Positions 42,501-50,097 of a stretch of DNA of 50,097 bases are shown one piece after another. The position numbers and the translations under genes were made by a program. The notes under the pieces are model-generated. The model saw only the letters and a program-made list of their open reading frames with translations. It was not told the origin of the DNA and ran no database searches. Origin of the DNA: JAYKJB01 sp035284745 [NCBI: Candidatus Sericytochromatia bacterium] (lineage in GTDB: Bacteria; Cyanobacteriota; Sericytochromatia; S15B-MN24). Each line of letters starts with the position of its first letter. Position 1 is the stretch's first letter. Location of the stretch: positions 1 to 50,097 of the forward strand of contig JAYKIL010000004.1 in NCBI GenBank assembly GCA_035284745.1, read 5' to 3'.

Positions 42501-45132
42501 GATCGCGGAATCGGTTGTTGAAACCGGGCGTACGAGCCGTAAGTCCCTTGAGAGGGCTTACAAGGATATCTCGGCGGATATTGCCGGGACCGTTGAGTTC
42601 GTTGGTTTCCGGCCTTCAGAGCGCCGGGACCGTCAGGGTAACGTTACAAAGACCGCTGATCGTCCCGGAGAGGTCTGGGTTTTGGCGGGCGATACCTATA
42701 CCTTGCCGGCGGGTTACCATGCGGTGGTGAAACCGGGACAGCACGTCAAGCAGAATGAAGTGCTGACTGAATATCGCATGGTGACTGAACACGGTGGGAA
42801 ACTCCGTTTAGGCGCTGACATTCGCACTGAGAAAGTGGATGGCCGGACGGTGATTACGGCGGGACGCGATGTGGCCATCGTGACTGCAAATATGGTTTTG
42901 CCTGGGACTGAGGTCGTTGCTGGTAAGAAGGACCTTTTCTTGCGAGCAGCGGATGGCAATGTGCTCACGCTCCGGGTCGTCGACGGGCAACGGGTGGAAG
43001 GCGACGCCGTCGTATTGGCTGACCACGTTGATGAAAGATATACCGTCTCTGGTACCGGGGAGGTCCGATTTGTCGAAGGATCCTTGTCCGAGCGTTCAGA
43101 TCGTCGCTTGGTGACGAAAAAAGGTGAGATCCTGTTCGTTCCGGAGGAGATGATCACCATCAACAAACCCGACAGTGCTTTGGGTTTCGGTCTGAAGTCA
43201 GGCATGTTCGTGGAGCCGGGGACCAGCCTCATTGATGGTCACGAATACTATACGAAGACCGCTGGTATCCTGGAGCTCTTCATTGATAATGACATGGTGA
43301 AAGAGGCCTACGTATATCCGGGAACGCGCATCGATGTTCCGGATGGGCTTGAACTTCACGTGAAAGAAGATGATCTCGTTGCGAAGGATGCCATTGTCGC
43401 GCAAGGATTCACCGCCCCCCACGAAGGCCTGATTAAGGTAATAGAGGGGCCCGAGGGCGAGCGGATTGTGATTGTTCGTTTGATCGAGCGCTTCCACGTG
43501 ATGCCAGCGGAGGACACCTTGCCGTTCAAGAGCACCACTGAGGAACTGGGTCTGAAGTCGATGACGCGGCTGGCCGTGAAGAACGGGGAACGGGTGAAGG
43601 CCGGAACCCCTTTGATTCGCACCGAGCTGGTTTTGACGAAAGGCGCGGGTCTGGGGAACCTGGCCGGGCGTATTGAAGTGACACCGAAGGGCGAGGCCGC
43701 GGAGGGAGAAGAACAAAAGTACGATTTCGCGATTGTCATCCTTGAGAACATGGCGCTGCGTCGCGACCTGCCGTCTGTCGGTCGTTTCGGCGAGCACAAG
43801 GAGGAGTTCATCGTCACCACTCTGGAGGCGAAAGACGGTGCCACTATCAAGCCGAAGACAACAGTCATAAAAACGGAGATCCTTTGCCACACGGACGGGG
43901 TCGTTCAGTTCCAAGCCGCCGAAGACTCGGAAATTCGACGGTTGGTTCTGATTACCCCAGAGCACGAGGTGCAGTTGGCTTGCAGCGGTAAATTGTTGCT
44001 TGAAGACGGCGCAGTGGTGCGGGAAGGTGACGAGCTTGCGGCGGGGGTCGTGGCCTCAGACAGCGGTAAACTTCGCGTACTGGAAAAGGGAAGGGTTGCG
44101 ATTCGGCACGGACGTCCATATCTTATCTCGAGCGGTACCCAGTTGATGGTGGACCAAGGGGATATGGTGCAGCGTGGTGAGAATCTAGCCACCCTCGTTT
44201 ATGACCGTGTCAAGACGGGCGACATCATCCAAGGCTTGCCGCGTGTCGAAGAACTTCTCGAGGGCCGGAAGCCGAAGGAATCGTCGATTATCGCGGAGCA
44301 CGATGGCACGGTTAAGCTCTTGGTCGATATCGATGAGAATGTCCGCGTTTTCATTGAAACCGAGGTGGGTACCGAGGAGTATGCGATTCCGGCCGGAGGA
44401 CGTTTGATTGCGTCTGATGGAGATACCGTTGCGAAGGGGGATCCGTTAACGGATGGCCCGATTAACCCTCACGACGTTCTGCGCGTGATGGGTGTGGAGC
44501 GCCTGCAGCGTTTCTTGGTGGACGAGGTCCAGATGGTCTACCGCTCTCAGGGCGTTGAGATTGCTGACAAACACATCGAGGTGATTGTGAGACAAATGAC
44601 CCGCAAGATGAAGGTGGATGATCCGGGTGATACCACGTTGCTTCCGGGTGAAATGGTGGATGTTCTGGAGCTTGACCGTGAGCAAAAGATGATCACGGAC
44701 AAGGAGGGCAAGCCCGCGGTGACCACACCAATTCTTTTGGGAATCACCAAGGCGTCTCTCAATACAGAGTCGTTCATTTCTGCCGCTTCTTTCCAAGAAA
44801 CCACCCGCGTGCTGACGGAAGCAGCCATCGAAGGCAAAAAGGATTGGTTGCACGGGCTGAAGGAAAACGTGGTGATTGGCCGACTGATCCCTGCAGGGAC
44901 GGGGCTTTTCAACCAACAGGATGAAGAGCCTGCGGTTGCGGATTACCTATTGCCGAGTACCGGTGCCCAACTGATTGGGGCGCCCGTCGGTGTGGGTGCT
45001 CGCGAGGAGGAGGAAGCCGAGGAGGGCTTCGCGTCTGCTGGCGATGACCTCAGTCCCGGTGAAGCGGTGATGCCGGAAGAGGGTGATGAGGAGGAGTCGT
45101 TCAGCGGCATGAGCACTGAAGAGCTCGAGTAA
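39517..45132 (+). CDS. rpoC: RNA polymerase beta-prime subunit, unsplit, with giant trigger-loop insertion
   Basis: 1871 aa, several hundred residues longer than most RpoC proteins. Zinc ribbon C58, C60, C73, C76 ([19 protein letters not shown]). The catalytic magnesium site is NADFDGDQ with D447, D449, D451. The second zinc site is C791, C865, C872, C875. The trigger-loop helix ([16 protein letters not shown]) ends near residue 916, and the conserved chain resumes at 1569 ([20 protein letters not shown]). The roughly 650 residues between are beta-rich sandwich-barrel-hybrid-like repeats, a form of the SI3 insertion. E. coli SI3 has about 190 residues; cyanobacterial SI3 is about this large, but in cyanobacteria the gene is split into rpoC1 and rpoC2. 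The protein ends with an acidic tail. A terminator follows. Confidence 0.97.
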   Translation: MTQHFDYIKVGIASPDRIRSWSRGAVTKPETINYRTLKPERDGLFCERIFGPAKDWECHCGKYKRVRHKGIICERCGVEVTDSKVRRYRMGHIDLAAPVAHIWYLKGIPSYLSQIVDIPLRQLEDVVYFNSYIVIDPGSTNLQKMDIISEDDYENLMADENCTLEAGMGAETLKVLLADLNLPELGEKLRMEIVSSSGQKRAKAIKRLRVVDAFIQSSTDPSWMVLDVIPVIPPDLRPMVQLDGGRFATSDLNDLYRRVINRNNRLFRLRDMHAPDIIIRNEMRMLQEAVDALIDNGRRGRAVVGPNNRALKSLSDIIEGKQGRFRQNLLGKRVDYSGRSVIVVGPSLKLHQCGLPKEMALELFKPFVMNKLVERGIVQNIKSAKKKIERGETIVWDILEDVIKGHPVLLNRAPTLHRLGIQAFEPVLVEGRAIQLHPLVCTAFNADFDGDQMAVHVPLSVEAQTEARLLMMSTNNVLAPATGRPIITPTQDMVLGCYYLTTQDASKKKGEGLTFATLTDAVGAYQTSHLDLHARIKVRIKHDRLQSAIGEVQDLEHGGKGQVIETTVGRIIFNDALPSGFPFINALVNKSMLEDVVMRAFEEYSPADAALLADQLKSLGFRYATRAGVTVAIHDLTTPDEKRKVLASAEQEIERSRRAYLRGAITEVERHNKAIDTWAEATEEVTKLIVDKFDRLNSVYMMAFSGARGNLSQVRQLVGMRGLMADPSGRIIDLPIKSNFREGLNVTEYIISSYGARKGLVDTALRTADSGYLTRRLADVAQDVIIREEDCGTDRGVALTSIKDGDSVVVSLGERLKGRVLADHVVDPATGEVLVEANTVLTQLLVSMIVGAGVQQVKIRSPLTCQSRNGVCRECYGWSLTNNQKVDIGEAVGIIAAQSIGEPGTQLTMRTFHTGGVFTKNTSTAVVKAEHHGTIQLPADVSSREHRTRHGDVVLVTEREHIVTLKTAKKAYSMLVPAGYKVVVEDAQEVQKGAVIAESVVETGRTSRKSLERAYKDISADIAGTVEFVGFRPSERRDRQGNVTKTADRPGEVWVLAGDTYTLPAGYHAVVKPGQHVKQNEVLTEYRMVTEHGGKLRLGADIRTEKVDGRTVITAGRDVAIVTANMVLPGTEVVAGKKDLFLRAADGNVLTLRVVDGQRVEGDAVVLADHVDERYTVSGTGEVRFVEGSLSERSDRRLVTKKGEILFVPEEMITINKPDSALGFGLKSGMFVEPGTSLIDGHEYYTKTAGILELFIDNDMVKEAYVYPGTRIDVPDGLELHVKEDDLVAKDAIVAQGFTAPHEGLIKVIEGPEGERIVIVRLIERFHVMPAEDTLPFKSTTEELGLKSMTRLAVKNGERVKAGTPLIRTELVLTKGAGLGNLAGRIEVTPKGEAAEGEEQKYDFAIVILENMALRRDLPSVGRFGEHKEEFIVTTLEAKDGATIKPKTTVIKTEILCHTDGVVQFQAAEDSEIRRLVLITPEHEVQLACSGKLLLEDGAVVREGDELAAGVVASDSGKLRVLEKGRVAIRHGRPYLISSGTQLMVDQGDMVQRGENLATLVYDRVKTGDIIQGLPRVEELLEGRKPKESSIIAEHDGTVKLLVDIDENVRVFIETEVGTEEYAIPAGGRLIASDGDTVAKGDPLTDGPINPHDVLRVMGVERLQRFLVDEVQMVYRSQGVEIADKHIEVIVRQMTRKMKVDDPGDTTLLPGEMVDVLELDREQKMITDKEGKPAVTTPILLGITKASLNTESFISAASFQETTRVLTEAAIEGKKDWLHGLKENVVIGRLIPAGTGLFNQQDEEPAVADYLLPSTGAQLIGAPVGVGAREEEEAEEGFASAGDDLSPGEAVMPEEGDEEESFSGMSTEELE

Positions 45133-45157
45133 CGCTGACTTTTCTCCCTAATTTCGC

Positions 45158-45197
45158 AATGGTGGTCGGTGCGATGGCGCCGACCACCATTTTTTTG
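45158..45197 (+). terminator. Rho-independent terminator of rpoBC
   Basis: AATGGTGGTCGG (45158-45169) pairs perfectly with CCGACCACCATT (45180-45191), followed by a run of T residues. It lies 25 bases after the rpoC stop. Confidence 0.93.
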
Positions 45198-45330
45198 AGA
45201 CTGAAATGCTGAAAAAGTGAGATAATCGACGCTCTATTTCAATGGCCTTTTGTGTACCCACCGATCTGCCATGGGGGGGTGCCAAAGGTGTGCGGAGTGT
45301 TAGCGGGGCAGTGGGGTCGAGGGCCTGGGC

Positions 45331-46467
45331 GTGCGTGTAATCTTGTCTATGTTAATTCTGCATCTCACGCTGGTGGCGGCGAGACAGATGTCGGGGATCG
45401 AACCCATCGCCCCTTATTTACAGGCCGGCACCAGCCGCTCGATGGCGGTGCTGTGGCGCTCCTCCAAGGCGGCGCTGGGTCGGGTAGAGATGACGCCCCT
45501 CACCGCCACTTCGCGGGAGGGGCCCGCCGAGGTCTGGTCCGCGCGTGAGCCGGGGGTTGGTGTGCTCCATCAGCTTCACGTAGAAGGTCTTCAGCCCGCA
45601 ACACTTTATCGTTACCGATGTTATGACGGGGACACTCCGGCGGGCGAGGGAGTTTTCAAGACCTTGCCTGAGCGGTCCGATGCGAGCTTTCGATTCGCCG
45701 TTCTGGGAGATTCCGGGAGCGGGAATGCCAATCAAATGGCTGTAGCGAGCGCTCTAGAACGTTGGAATCCGGACTTTGTTTTGCACACGGGGGACGTCAT
45801 TTACGAACGGGGTGAAAGCCAAAATTACATTCCCCGTTTTGTTCAGCCCTACCGGGCGATTATCAACAGGGCCGTGGTCTATCCAACGATTGGCAATCAC
45901 GATCACCGAACGGAGAGTGCGGCTCCCTATTTACGATTCTTTGAGGTACCACGTGAAACTCCGACCCAAACGGAGCGATGGTATTCTTTCAGGGCCGGCG
46001 CCATAGAGTTTTACGCACTCGATACGAATATCGCCTTTGGTCGAGGCAGCGAACAGTTTCGCTGGCTAGAGGCTGCCTTGGCTCGCTCTGATGCACCGTT
46101 GCGCGTTGCTTTTTTCCACCATCCGCCTTACAGTGGCGGGTCACATGGTTCCAGTCTTTACGTTCGCAGGGCACTTGGCCCGCTCTTTGAACGCTGGGAC
46201 GTGCGCGTGGTGTTTTCCGGTCATGACCACCATTATGAGCGTTCGTTACCGCGTGAGGATTTTCACGAGGATGGACGCCCGAGCACTTACTTTGTCACGG
46301 GGGGGGGCGGCGCATGGCTGAGGCCGGTGAAACGGGAAGCTTTTTCCGCAACAGCCCGCTCAGCGTATCATTTTCTGGGAGTGACTGTACAAAAGGGGCG
46401 TGAATTTCGGGTTCGGGCTATCGATCCTCTGGGAGACATTTTCGATGCCTGGGATCTGAAAATTTAA
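45331..46467 (+). CDS. Purple-acid-phosphatase-like metallophosphoesterase
   Basis: Predicted secreted phosphatase of 378 aa. GTG start at 45331 with GAGG eight bases upstream and a hydrophobic N-terminus (VILSMLILHLTLVAA). Residues about 25-112 form a fibronectin-III-like domain ending LYRYRCYDGDTPAGEGVFKT. The metallophosphatase core then shows the metal-site motifs in order: AVLGDSGSGN, LHTGDVIYERG, PTIGNHDH, AFFHHPPYSGG, FSGHDHHYER. This is the purple-acid-phosphatase layout. It is a single gene inserted between rpoC and the str operon. The promoter is not clear; GATAAT at 45221-45226 lacks a well-spaced -35. Confidence 0.85.
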   Translation: MRVILSMLILHLTLVAARQMSGIEPIAPYLQAGTSRSMAVLWRSSKAALGRVEMTPLTATSREGPAEVWSAREPGVGVLHQLHVEGLQPATLYRYRCYDGDTPAGEGVFKTLPERSDASFRFAVLGDSGSGNANQMAVASALERWNPDFVLHTGDVIYERGESQNYIPRFVQPYRAIINRAVVYPTIGNHDHRTESAAPYLRFFEVPRETPTQTERWYSFRAGAIEFYALDTNIAFGRGSEQFRWLEAALARSDAPLRVAFFHHPPYSGGSHGSSLYVRRALGPLFERWDVRVVFSGHDHHYERSLPREDFHEDGRPSTYFVTGGGGAWLRPVKREAFSATARSAYHFLGVTVQKGREFRVRAIDPLGDIFDAWDLKI

Positions 46468-46840
46468 CCTAAATTTATTATTAATTTTAAATGTTTTCCC
46501 CTTTCCCATACGCCCGGGTGCGTGGAAGACTGTTGTCGGAGAAGCCGTTGAACGGCTTGCTGAGTGCTTCTTGCAAAATTTCTGGCCCCTCGATTGTTGA
46601 TCAAGCCGGAATCGCGCAGTTTGACACCCATTCAGCCCAAACGGTATATTAAAAGGTCCTTATGGGTTGTTTGTGTCATTGGCATACTGCCCACAGGTCG
46701 TTTCCCGCATGCACTTCGGTGGTGGCGGGACCGTTCGGAGCCTTGTTGGTTCCTTGTCCTGCCCCGTTGTGCGGCACGTGGCCGTCCGTATGTACGCCGA
46801 CTGCCCGCATTTCGATTGTTATTCCTGAGGAGGAAGACCG
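46468..46840 (+). other. 373-bp region upstream of rpsL: promoter and leader
   Basis: The first part is AT-rich (TTTATTATTAATTTTAAA) and contains no clear terminator. A 17-base palindrome AAGCCGTTGAACGGCTT lies at 46542-46558. A good promoter lies at 46621-46650, leaving a leader of about 185 bases before rpsL. The leader is GC-rich and may hold regulatory structure. I see no supported coding sequence. Confidence 0.6.
46621..46650 (+). promoter_or_regulatory. Promoter of the str operon
   Basis: Consensus TTGACA (46621-46626), an 18-base spacer and TATATT (46645-46650). It drives rpsL-rpsG-fusA. Confidence 0.8.
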
Positions 46841-47245
46841 TTGCCCACAATTAGTCAGCTGGTTCGTAAGGAGCGGGCCAAGGTGATCGTCAAGACCAAG
46901 TCGCCCGCATTGCAGGCCTGTCCGCAGCGACGCGGCGTTTGTACACGCGTGTACACCACGACGCCCAAGAAGCCCAATTCGGCACTGCGCAAGGTGGCCC
47001 GCGTGAAGTTGACGAACCACATTGAGGTGACGAGCTACATTCCTGGCGTCGGCCACAATTTGCAGGAGCACTCCGTCGTCCTGATTCGTGGGGGTCGTGT
47101 GAAGGACCTCCCCGGTGTCCGCTACCACATCGTCCGAGGCACCTTGGATGCGGCTGGCGTGAAAGGCCGTATGCAGGGGCGTTCCAAATATGGCGCCAAG
47201 CGGCCCAAGCCGGGCCAAGCTGCTGCGGCCGGCAAAAAGAAGTAG
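46841..47245 (+). CDS. rpsL: 30S ribosomal protein S12 (TTG start)
   Basis: Decoding-centre protein of 134 aa. The conserved N-terminus ([15 protein letters not shown]) begins exactly at a TTG codon at 46841, with GAGGAGG upstream at a normal distance, so the rare start is well supported. Conserved loops [20 protein letters not shown] and [20 protein letters not shown] have the wild-type lysines linked to streptomycin sensitivity. The C-terminal tail is Lys/Ala-rich. First gene of the str operon. Confidence 0.97.
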   Translation: MPTISQLVRKERAKVIVKTKSPALQACPQRRGVCTRVYTTTPKKPNSALRKVARVKLTNHIEVTSYIPGVGHNLQEHSVVLIRGGRVKDLPGVRYHIVRGTLDAAGVKGRMQGRSKYGAKRPKPGQAAAAGKKK

Positions 47246-47275
47246 TTTGTAAAGCTATTTGAGGAGTTAATTAAT

Positions 47276-47746
47276 ATGTCTCGTCGTGGCCGCATTGCGA
47301 AGCGCCCCCCCATTCCTGATCCCGTGTTTCAGAACATCATCGTGACCCGCTTCATCAACACCATGATGATCCAAGGCAAGAAGAGCCTTGCGGAGCGGAT
47401 TTTCTACACTGCGCTGGACTCCGCAGCGGCACGGGCAGGCAAGGAGCCTTTGGAGACTTTCCAAAAGGCCCTCCAGAACGTTCGTCCGTTGATCGAGGTG
47501 AAGCCTCGTCGTGTTGGTGGTGCCACCTATCAGGTACCCGTTGAGGTCAAGGCGGACCGTGGCACGGCTCTAGCGATTCGTTGGTTGATCGCCAATGCTC
47601 GGAAGCGGACCGGCAAGTCAATGATTGACAAGTTGGCCGGTGAGTTTAATGATGCGGCAACTGGGGTTGGAGCTTCGGTGAAGAAGAAAGAAGACACCCA
47701 CAAGATGGCTGAGGCGAACAAGGCCTTCGCACACTACCGCTGGTAG
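47276..47746 (+). CDS. rpsG: 30S ribosomal protein S7
   Basis: Head-assembly protein of 156 aa, normal length. Motifs: MSRRGRIAKRPPIPDPVFQN, VRPLIEVKPRRVGGATYQVP, VEVKADRGTALAIRWLIANA and HKMAEANKAFAHYRW at the end. GGAG nine bases before the ATG. Separated from rpsL and fusA by 30 bases each. Confidence 0.98.
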   Translation: MSRRGRIAKRPPIPDPVFQNIIVTRFINTMMIQGKKSLAERIFYTALDSAAARAGKEPLETFQKALQNVRPLIEVKPRRVGGATYQVPVEVKADRGTALAIRWLIANARKRTGKSMIDKLAGEFNDAATGVGASVKKKEDTHKMAEANKAFAHYRW

Positions 47747-47776
47747 CCAGCGGCCGAACGAAAGAAGGATCGGACG

Positions 47777-49864
47777 ATGCCCAGGCAATTCCCGCTCGAA
47801 CGGACTCGTAACATTGGTATTGCGGCGCATATTGACGCCGGTAAGACCACGACGACCGAACGGATTCTTTACTACACAGGCAAGGTGCACAAGATTGGTG
47901 AAGTGCACGAGGGTGCCGCAACCATGGACTACATGGTCCAGGAACAAGAACGCGGTATTACCATCACGTCGGCAGCGACCACTTGCGAGTGGCGCGATCA
48001 TCGGATCAATATCATTGATACCCCTGGGCACGTGGACTTCACGATTGAGGTGGAGCGGTCCTTGCGTGTTTTGGACGGCGTGGTGACCGTTTTTTGTTCG
48101 GTTGGTGGCGTTCAGCCGCAGACCGAGACTGTTTGGCGTCAGGCTAACCGGTACAAGGTTCCCCGGATTGTCTTTGTAAATAAGATGGACCGGGTGGGAG
48201 CAGACTTCTATCGCGTGATCGAGCAGATGCGTCAACGCTTGAAGGCGAATCCGATTCCGGTTCAGCTGCCTATCGGCGCTGAGGAGAATTTCGTAGGGGT
48301 CGTTGATCTGATCCGGATGCGGGCCATCCGTTACTACGATGATGTGGGCAAGGATATCCGCGATGAAGAAATTCCTGCGGATATGCTCGAGAAGGCGAAG
48401 GAATTCCGCCATCAAATGGTTGAGGCCGCCGCTGAACAGGACGATGCGCTTCTGAATAAGTATTTGGAAGGTGAGGAATTGACCGAGGAGGAAATCATCC
48501 TGGGTCTTCGGAAGGGTTGTTTGGCGATTAATCTGGTTCCTATGACCTGTGGTTCTTCGTTCAAAAACAAGGGCGTACAACCGATGCTGGATGCTGTCAT
48601 TAACTTTTTGCCAGCTCCTATCGATGTTGAAGACGTTCAGGGTATCAAACCTGGAACGGAAGAGCCTGATACCCGGAGAACGTCTGATGACGAGCCGTTT
48701 TCGGCGCTGGCGTTCAAGATTATCACCGATCCTTTCGTTGGGAAGTTGACTTTCTTCAGGGTTTACAGTGGTTCTTTGAGTTCGGGCAGTTACGTCTTGA
48801 ATTCTGTGAAGAATCAGCGCGAGCGTATCAGTCGCATTTTGCAGATGCACGCGAATTCTCGCCAAGAAATTGACCAGATTTTTTGCGGTGACCTTGCTGC
48901 CGGCGTCGGCTTAAAAATTACGACCACGGGTGACACGTTGTGCGATGAGAAATCTCCCATCGTGTTGGAGGCGATGGATTTCCCTGACCCCGTGATTCAC
49001 GTTGCCATTGAGCCGAAGACCAAAGCAGACCAAGACAAGTTGGGTGTCGCCCTCGGAAAGCTGGCAGAGGAGGATCCTACCTTCCGCGTGAAGAACGATC
49101 CGGAGACGGCTCAGACCATCATTTCTGGAATGGGAGAGCTTCACCTGGAGATTATCGTCGATCGCTTGTTGCGCGAGTTCAAGGTAGAGGCAAACGTGGG
49201 TAAGCCTCAGGTGGCGTATCGCGAGACCATCCGGAAGCCGGTGAAGCAAGAAGGCCGTTTTGTTCGGCAATCGGGCGGACGTGGACAGTACGGGCACGTG
49301 TGGCTTGAGATTGAACCCAACGAAGCAGGCAAGGGCTTCGAGTTCTTCAATAAGATTGTCGGCGGTGTGGTTCCTCGGGAGTACATTCCCGCCGTTGAAA
49401 AGGGTGTTGAAGAGGCGATGACCGGTGGCGTGATGGCGGGATTCCCGTTGATCGATGTCAAGGTGACGATCTTTGACGGCTCGTACCACGATGTTGACTC
49501 CAACGAAATGGCGTTCAAGATTGCGGGTTCTATGGCCCTAAAGGACGGTTGCGTCAAGGCGAGCCCTGTTCTCCTGGAACCCATTATGAAAGTGGAAGTC
49601 GTGGTGCCGGAAGAATACACAGGGGACGTCATTGGTGACCTTCAAGGCCGCCGCCGTGGTGTTGTCGAAGGGATGGAAGTCGCGATGGGGCTCCAAACGA
49701 TTCGCCTGATGGTACCCTTGGCTGAGATGTTTGGGTATTCGACCGATCTTCGGTCGGCCACCCAGGGGCGTGGTACTTACTCGATGGAACCGAGTCATTA
49801 TGACGAAGTGCCGAAGAACATCGCGGAAGGGATCATCGCGAAGGTGAAGGGCGTAAAGGTCTAA
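47777..49864 (+). CDS. fusA: Elongation factor G
   Basis: Translocation GTPase of 695 aa, full length. G1 [21 protein letters not shown]3 [16 protein letters not shown]4 [10 protein letters not shown]. Domains II to V follow, including domain IV ([20 protein letters not shown]) and domain V ([20 protein letters not shown]). AAGGA lies upstream of the ATG. Third gene of the str operon. Confidence 0.98.
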   Translation: MPRQFPLERTRNIGIAAHIDAGKTTTTERILYYTGKVHKIGEVHEGAATMDYMVQEQERGITITSAATTCEWRDHRINIIDTPGHVDFTIEVERSLRVLDGVVTVFCSVGGVQPQTETVWRQANRYKVPRIVFVNKMDRVGADFYRVIEQMRQRLKANPIPVQLPIGAEENFVGVVDLIRMRAIRYYDDVGKDIRDEEIPADMLEKAKEFRHQMVEAAAEQDDALLNKYLEGEELTEEEIILGLRKGCLAINLVPMTCGSSFKNKGVQPMLDAVINFLPAPIDVEDVQGIKPGTEEPDTRRTSDDEPFSALAFKIITDPFVGKLTFFRVYSGSLSSGSYVLNSVKNQRERISRILQMHANSRQEIDQIFCGDLAAGVGLKITTTGDTLCDEKSPIVLEAMDFPDPVIHVAIEPKTKADQDKLGVALGKLAEEDPTFRVKNDPETAQTIISGMGELHLEIIVDRLLREFKVEANVGKPQVAYRETIRKPVKQEGRFVRQSGGRGQYGHVWLEIEPNEAGKGFEFFNKIVGGVVPREYIPAVEKGVEEAMTGGVMAGFPLIDVKVTIFDGSYHDVDSNEMAFKIAGSMALKDGCVKASPVLLEPIMKVEVVVPEEYTGDVIGDLQGRRRGVVEGMEVAMGLQTIRLMVPLAEMFGYSTDLRSATQGRGTYSMEPSHYDEVPKNIAEGIIAKVKGVKV

Positions 49865-49926
49865 TCCTTTTCGTGGGGCAGATTGACCTCGCAACTTGTG
49901 AAGGTACGCAAGTTTCGTGACGTTTC

Positions 49927-49935
49927 TGCTATAAT
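49927..49935 (+). promoter_or_regulatory. Extended -10 promoter of tuf
   Basis: TGCTATAAT is a perfect extended -10 element, 35 bases before the tuf start, in the 106-bp gap after fusA. The -35 region is poor. It suggests that tuf has a promoter of its own in addition to read-through from the str promoter. Confidence 0.65.
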
Positions 49936-49970
49936 CAAGGTTAAGTTGTAAGAAAGGATCGTTTAACGAT

Positions 49971-50097
49971 ATGGCACGGCAAAAATTCGAGCGGAATAAA
50001 ACGCACGTGAACATTGGCACAATCGGCCACGTGGATCACGGCAAGACCACGCTGACGGCTGCCATCACGATGACCTTGGCAGCGTTGGGCCAAGCTG
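49971..50097 (+). CDS. tuf: Elongation factor Tu, 5' part only
   Basis: Only the first 42 codons are in the window. They give the typical N-terminus ([19 protein letters not shown]) and the P-loop [21 protein letters not shown] lies upstream of the ATG. The gene runs past the window end, continuing the usual rpsL-rpsG-fusA-tuf order. Confidence 0.97.
   Translation, partial: MARQKFERNKTHVNIGTIGHVDHGKTTLTAAITMTLAALGQA

Noticed and set aside
39517-45132. The length of RpoC as a chimera or assembly error
   Set aside because: The frame is open throughout, all catalytic motifs are in order once each, and the insert sits precisely at the known SI3 site.
45195-45226. TTGAGA ... GATAAT as promoter of the phosphatase gene
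   Set aside because: The spacer is 20 bases and the -35 lies in the terminator T-run; too weak to list as a feature.
46542-46558. Palindrome AAGCCGTTGAACGGCTT as terminator of the phosphatase gene
   Set aside because: It is short, lies 75 bases after the stop and has no T-run.
1-50097. CRISPR array, insertion sequence, prophage or tRNA genes
   Set aside because: No regularly spaced repeats, transposase motifs, phage genes or tRNA-like cloverleaf sequence were seen on either strand.

Overview
The window comes from a flagellated diderm bacterium with moderately GC-rich DNA, and it contains no tRNA, rRNA, CRISPR array or insertion sequence that I can recognise. P-ring and L-ring genes (flgI, flgH), AMIN-like secreted protein modules and several apparent lipoproteins point to an outer membrane. 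The best lineage clue is RNA polymerase. RpoB is short (1099 aa), is not preceded by rplKAJL, and is followed by an unsplit 1871-aa RpoC that carries about 650 residues inserted in the trigger loop. The insert ends with wording very close to cyanobacterial RpoC2. Together with a DUF1997-type protein (a family known mainly from cyanobacteria and plastids), this suggests a non-photosynthetic relative of Cyanobacteria, such as the Melainabacteria, Sericytochromatia or Margulisbacteria neighbourhood. That placement is inference; no photosynthesis gene is visible.

Layout. 1-1633 (minus): 5' part of a divergent anaerobic ribonucleotide reductase. 1906-4146 (plus): secreted protein with four AMIN-like modules, closed by a strong terminator. 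4289-9862 (plus): tightly packed putative operon of a secreted subtilase, a lipoprotein with a DUF4350/GATase-like domain, a GH35/42-type glycosidase and a membrane-anchored alpha/beta-hydrolase whose nucleophile serine is missing. 9846-23317 (minus): flagellar block reading fliK, a small flhB-like gene, flgF, flgG, flgA, flgH, flgI, flgJ-like, fliA, flgB, flgC, fliE, fliF, then flhA and flagellin. The C-terminus of FliF resembles the middle domain of FliG, and no fliG follows it. 23433-24908 (minus): MerR-like HTH protein and ygfZ. 25035-27821 (plus): cysteine desulfurase and lysine 2,3-aminomutase. 27827-28788 (minus): recR and ybaB.

28908-31377 (plus): ECF sigma factor, membrane anti-sigma factor with two zinc-finger modules, small secreted Pro-rich protein and DUF1997 protein, all overlapping or nearly so. 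31415-33655 (minus): large WD40 lipoprotein whose 3' end has been altered by a 47-bp-period tandem duplication. 33772-35803 (minus): ffh, rpsP, khpA. 36212-45132 (plus): rpoB and rpoC. 45331-46467: purple-acid-phosphatase-like enzyme. 46841-50097: the str operon rpsL, rpsG, fusA and the start of tuf.

The flagellar block supplies rod, rings, rod-cap/export length control, export gate FlhA, filament and the dedicated sigma factor. Motor switch, hook, ATPase and stator genes must lie elsewhere. The most unusual observations are the giant trigger-loop insertion in an unsplit RpoC, the FliG-like extension of FliF, the protease/lipoprotein/glycosidase/pseudo-hydrolase operon, and the ECF/anti-sigma/DUF1997 module.
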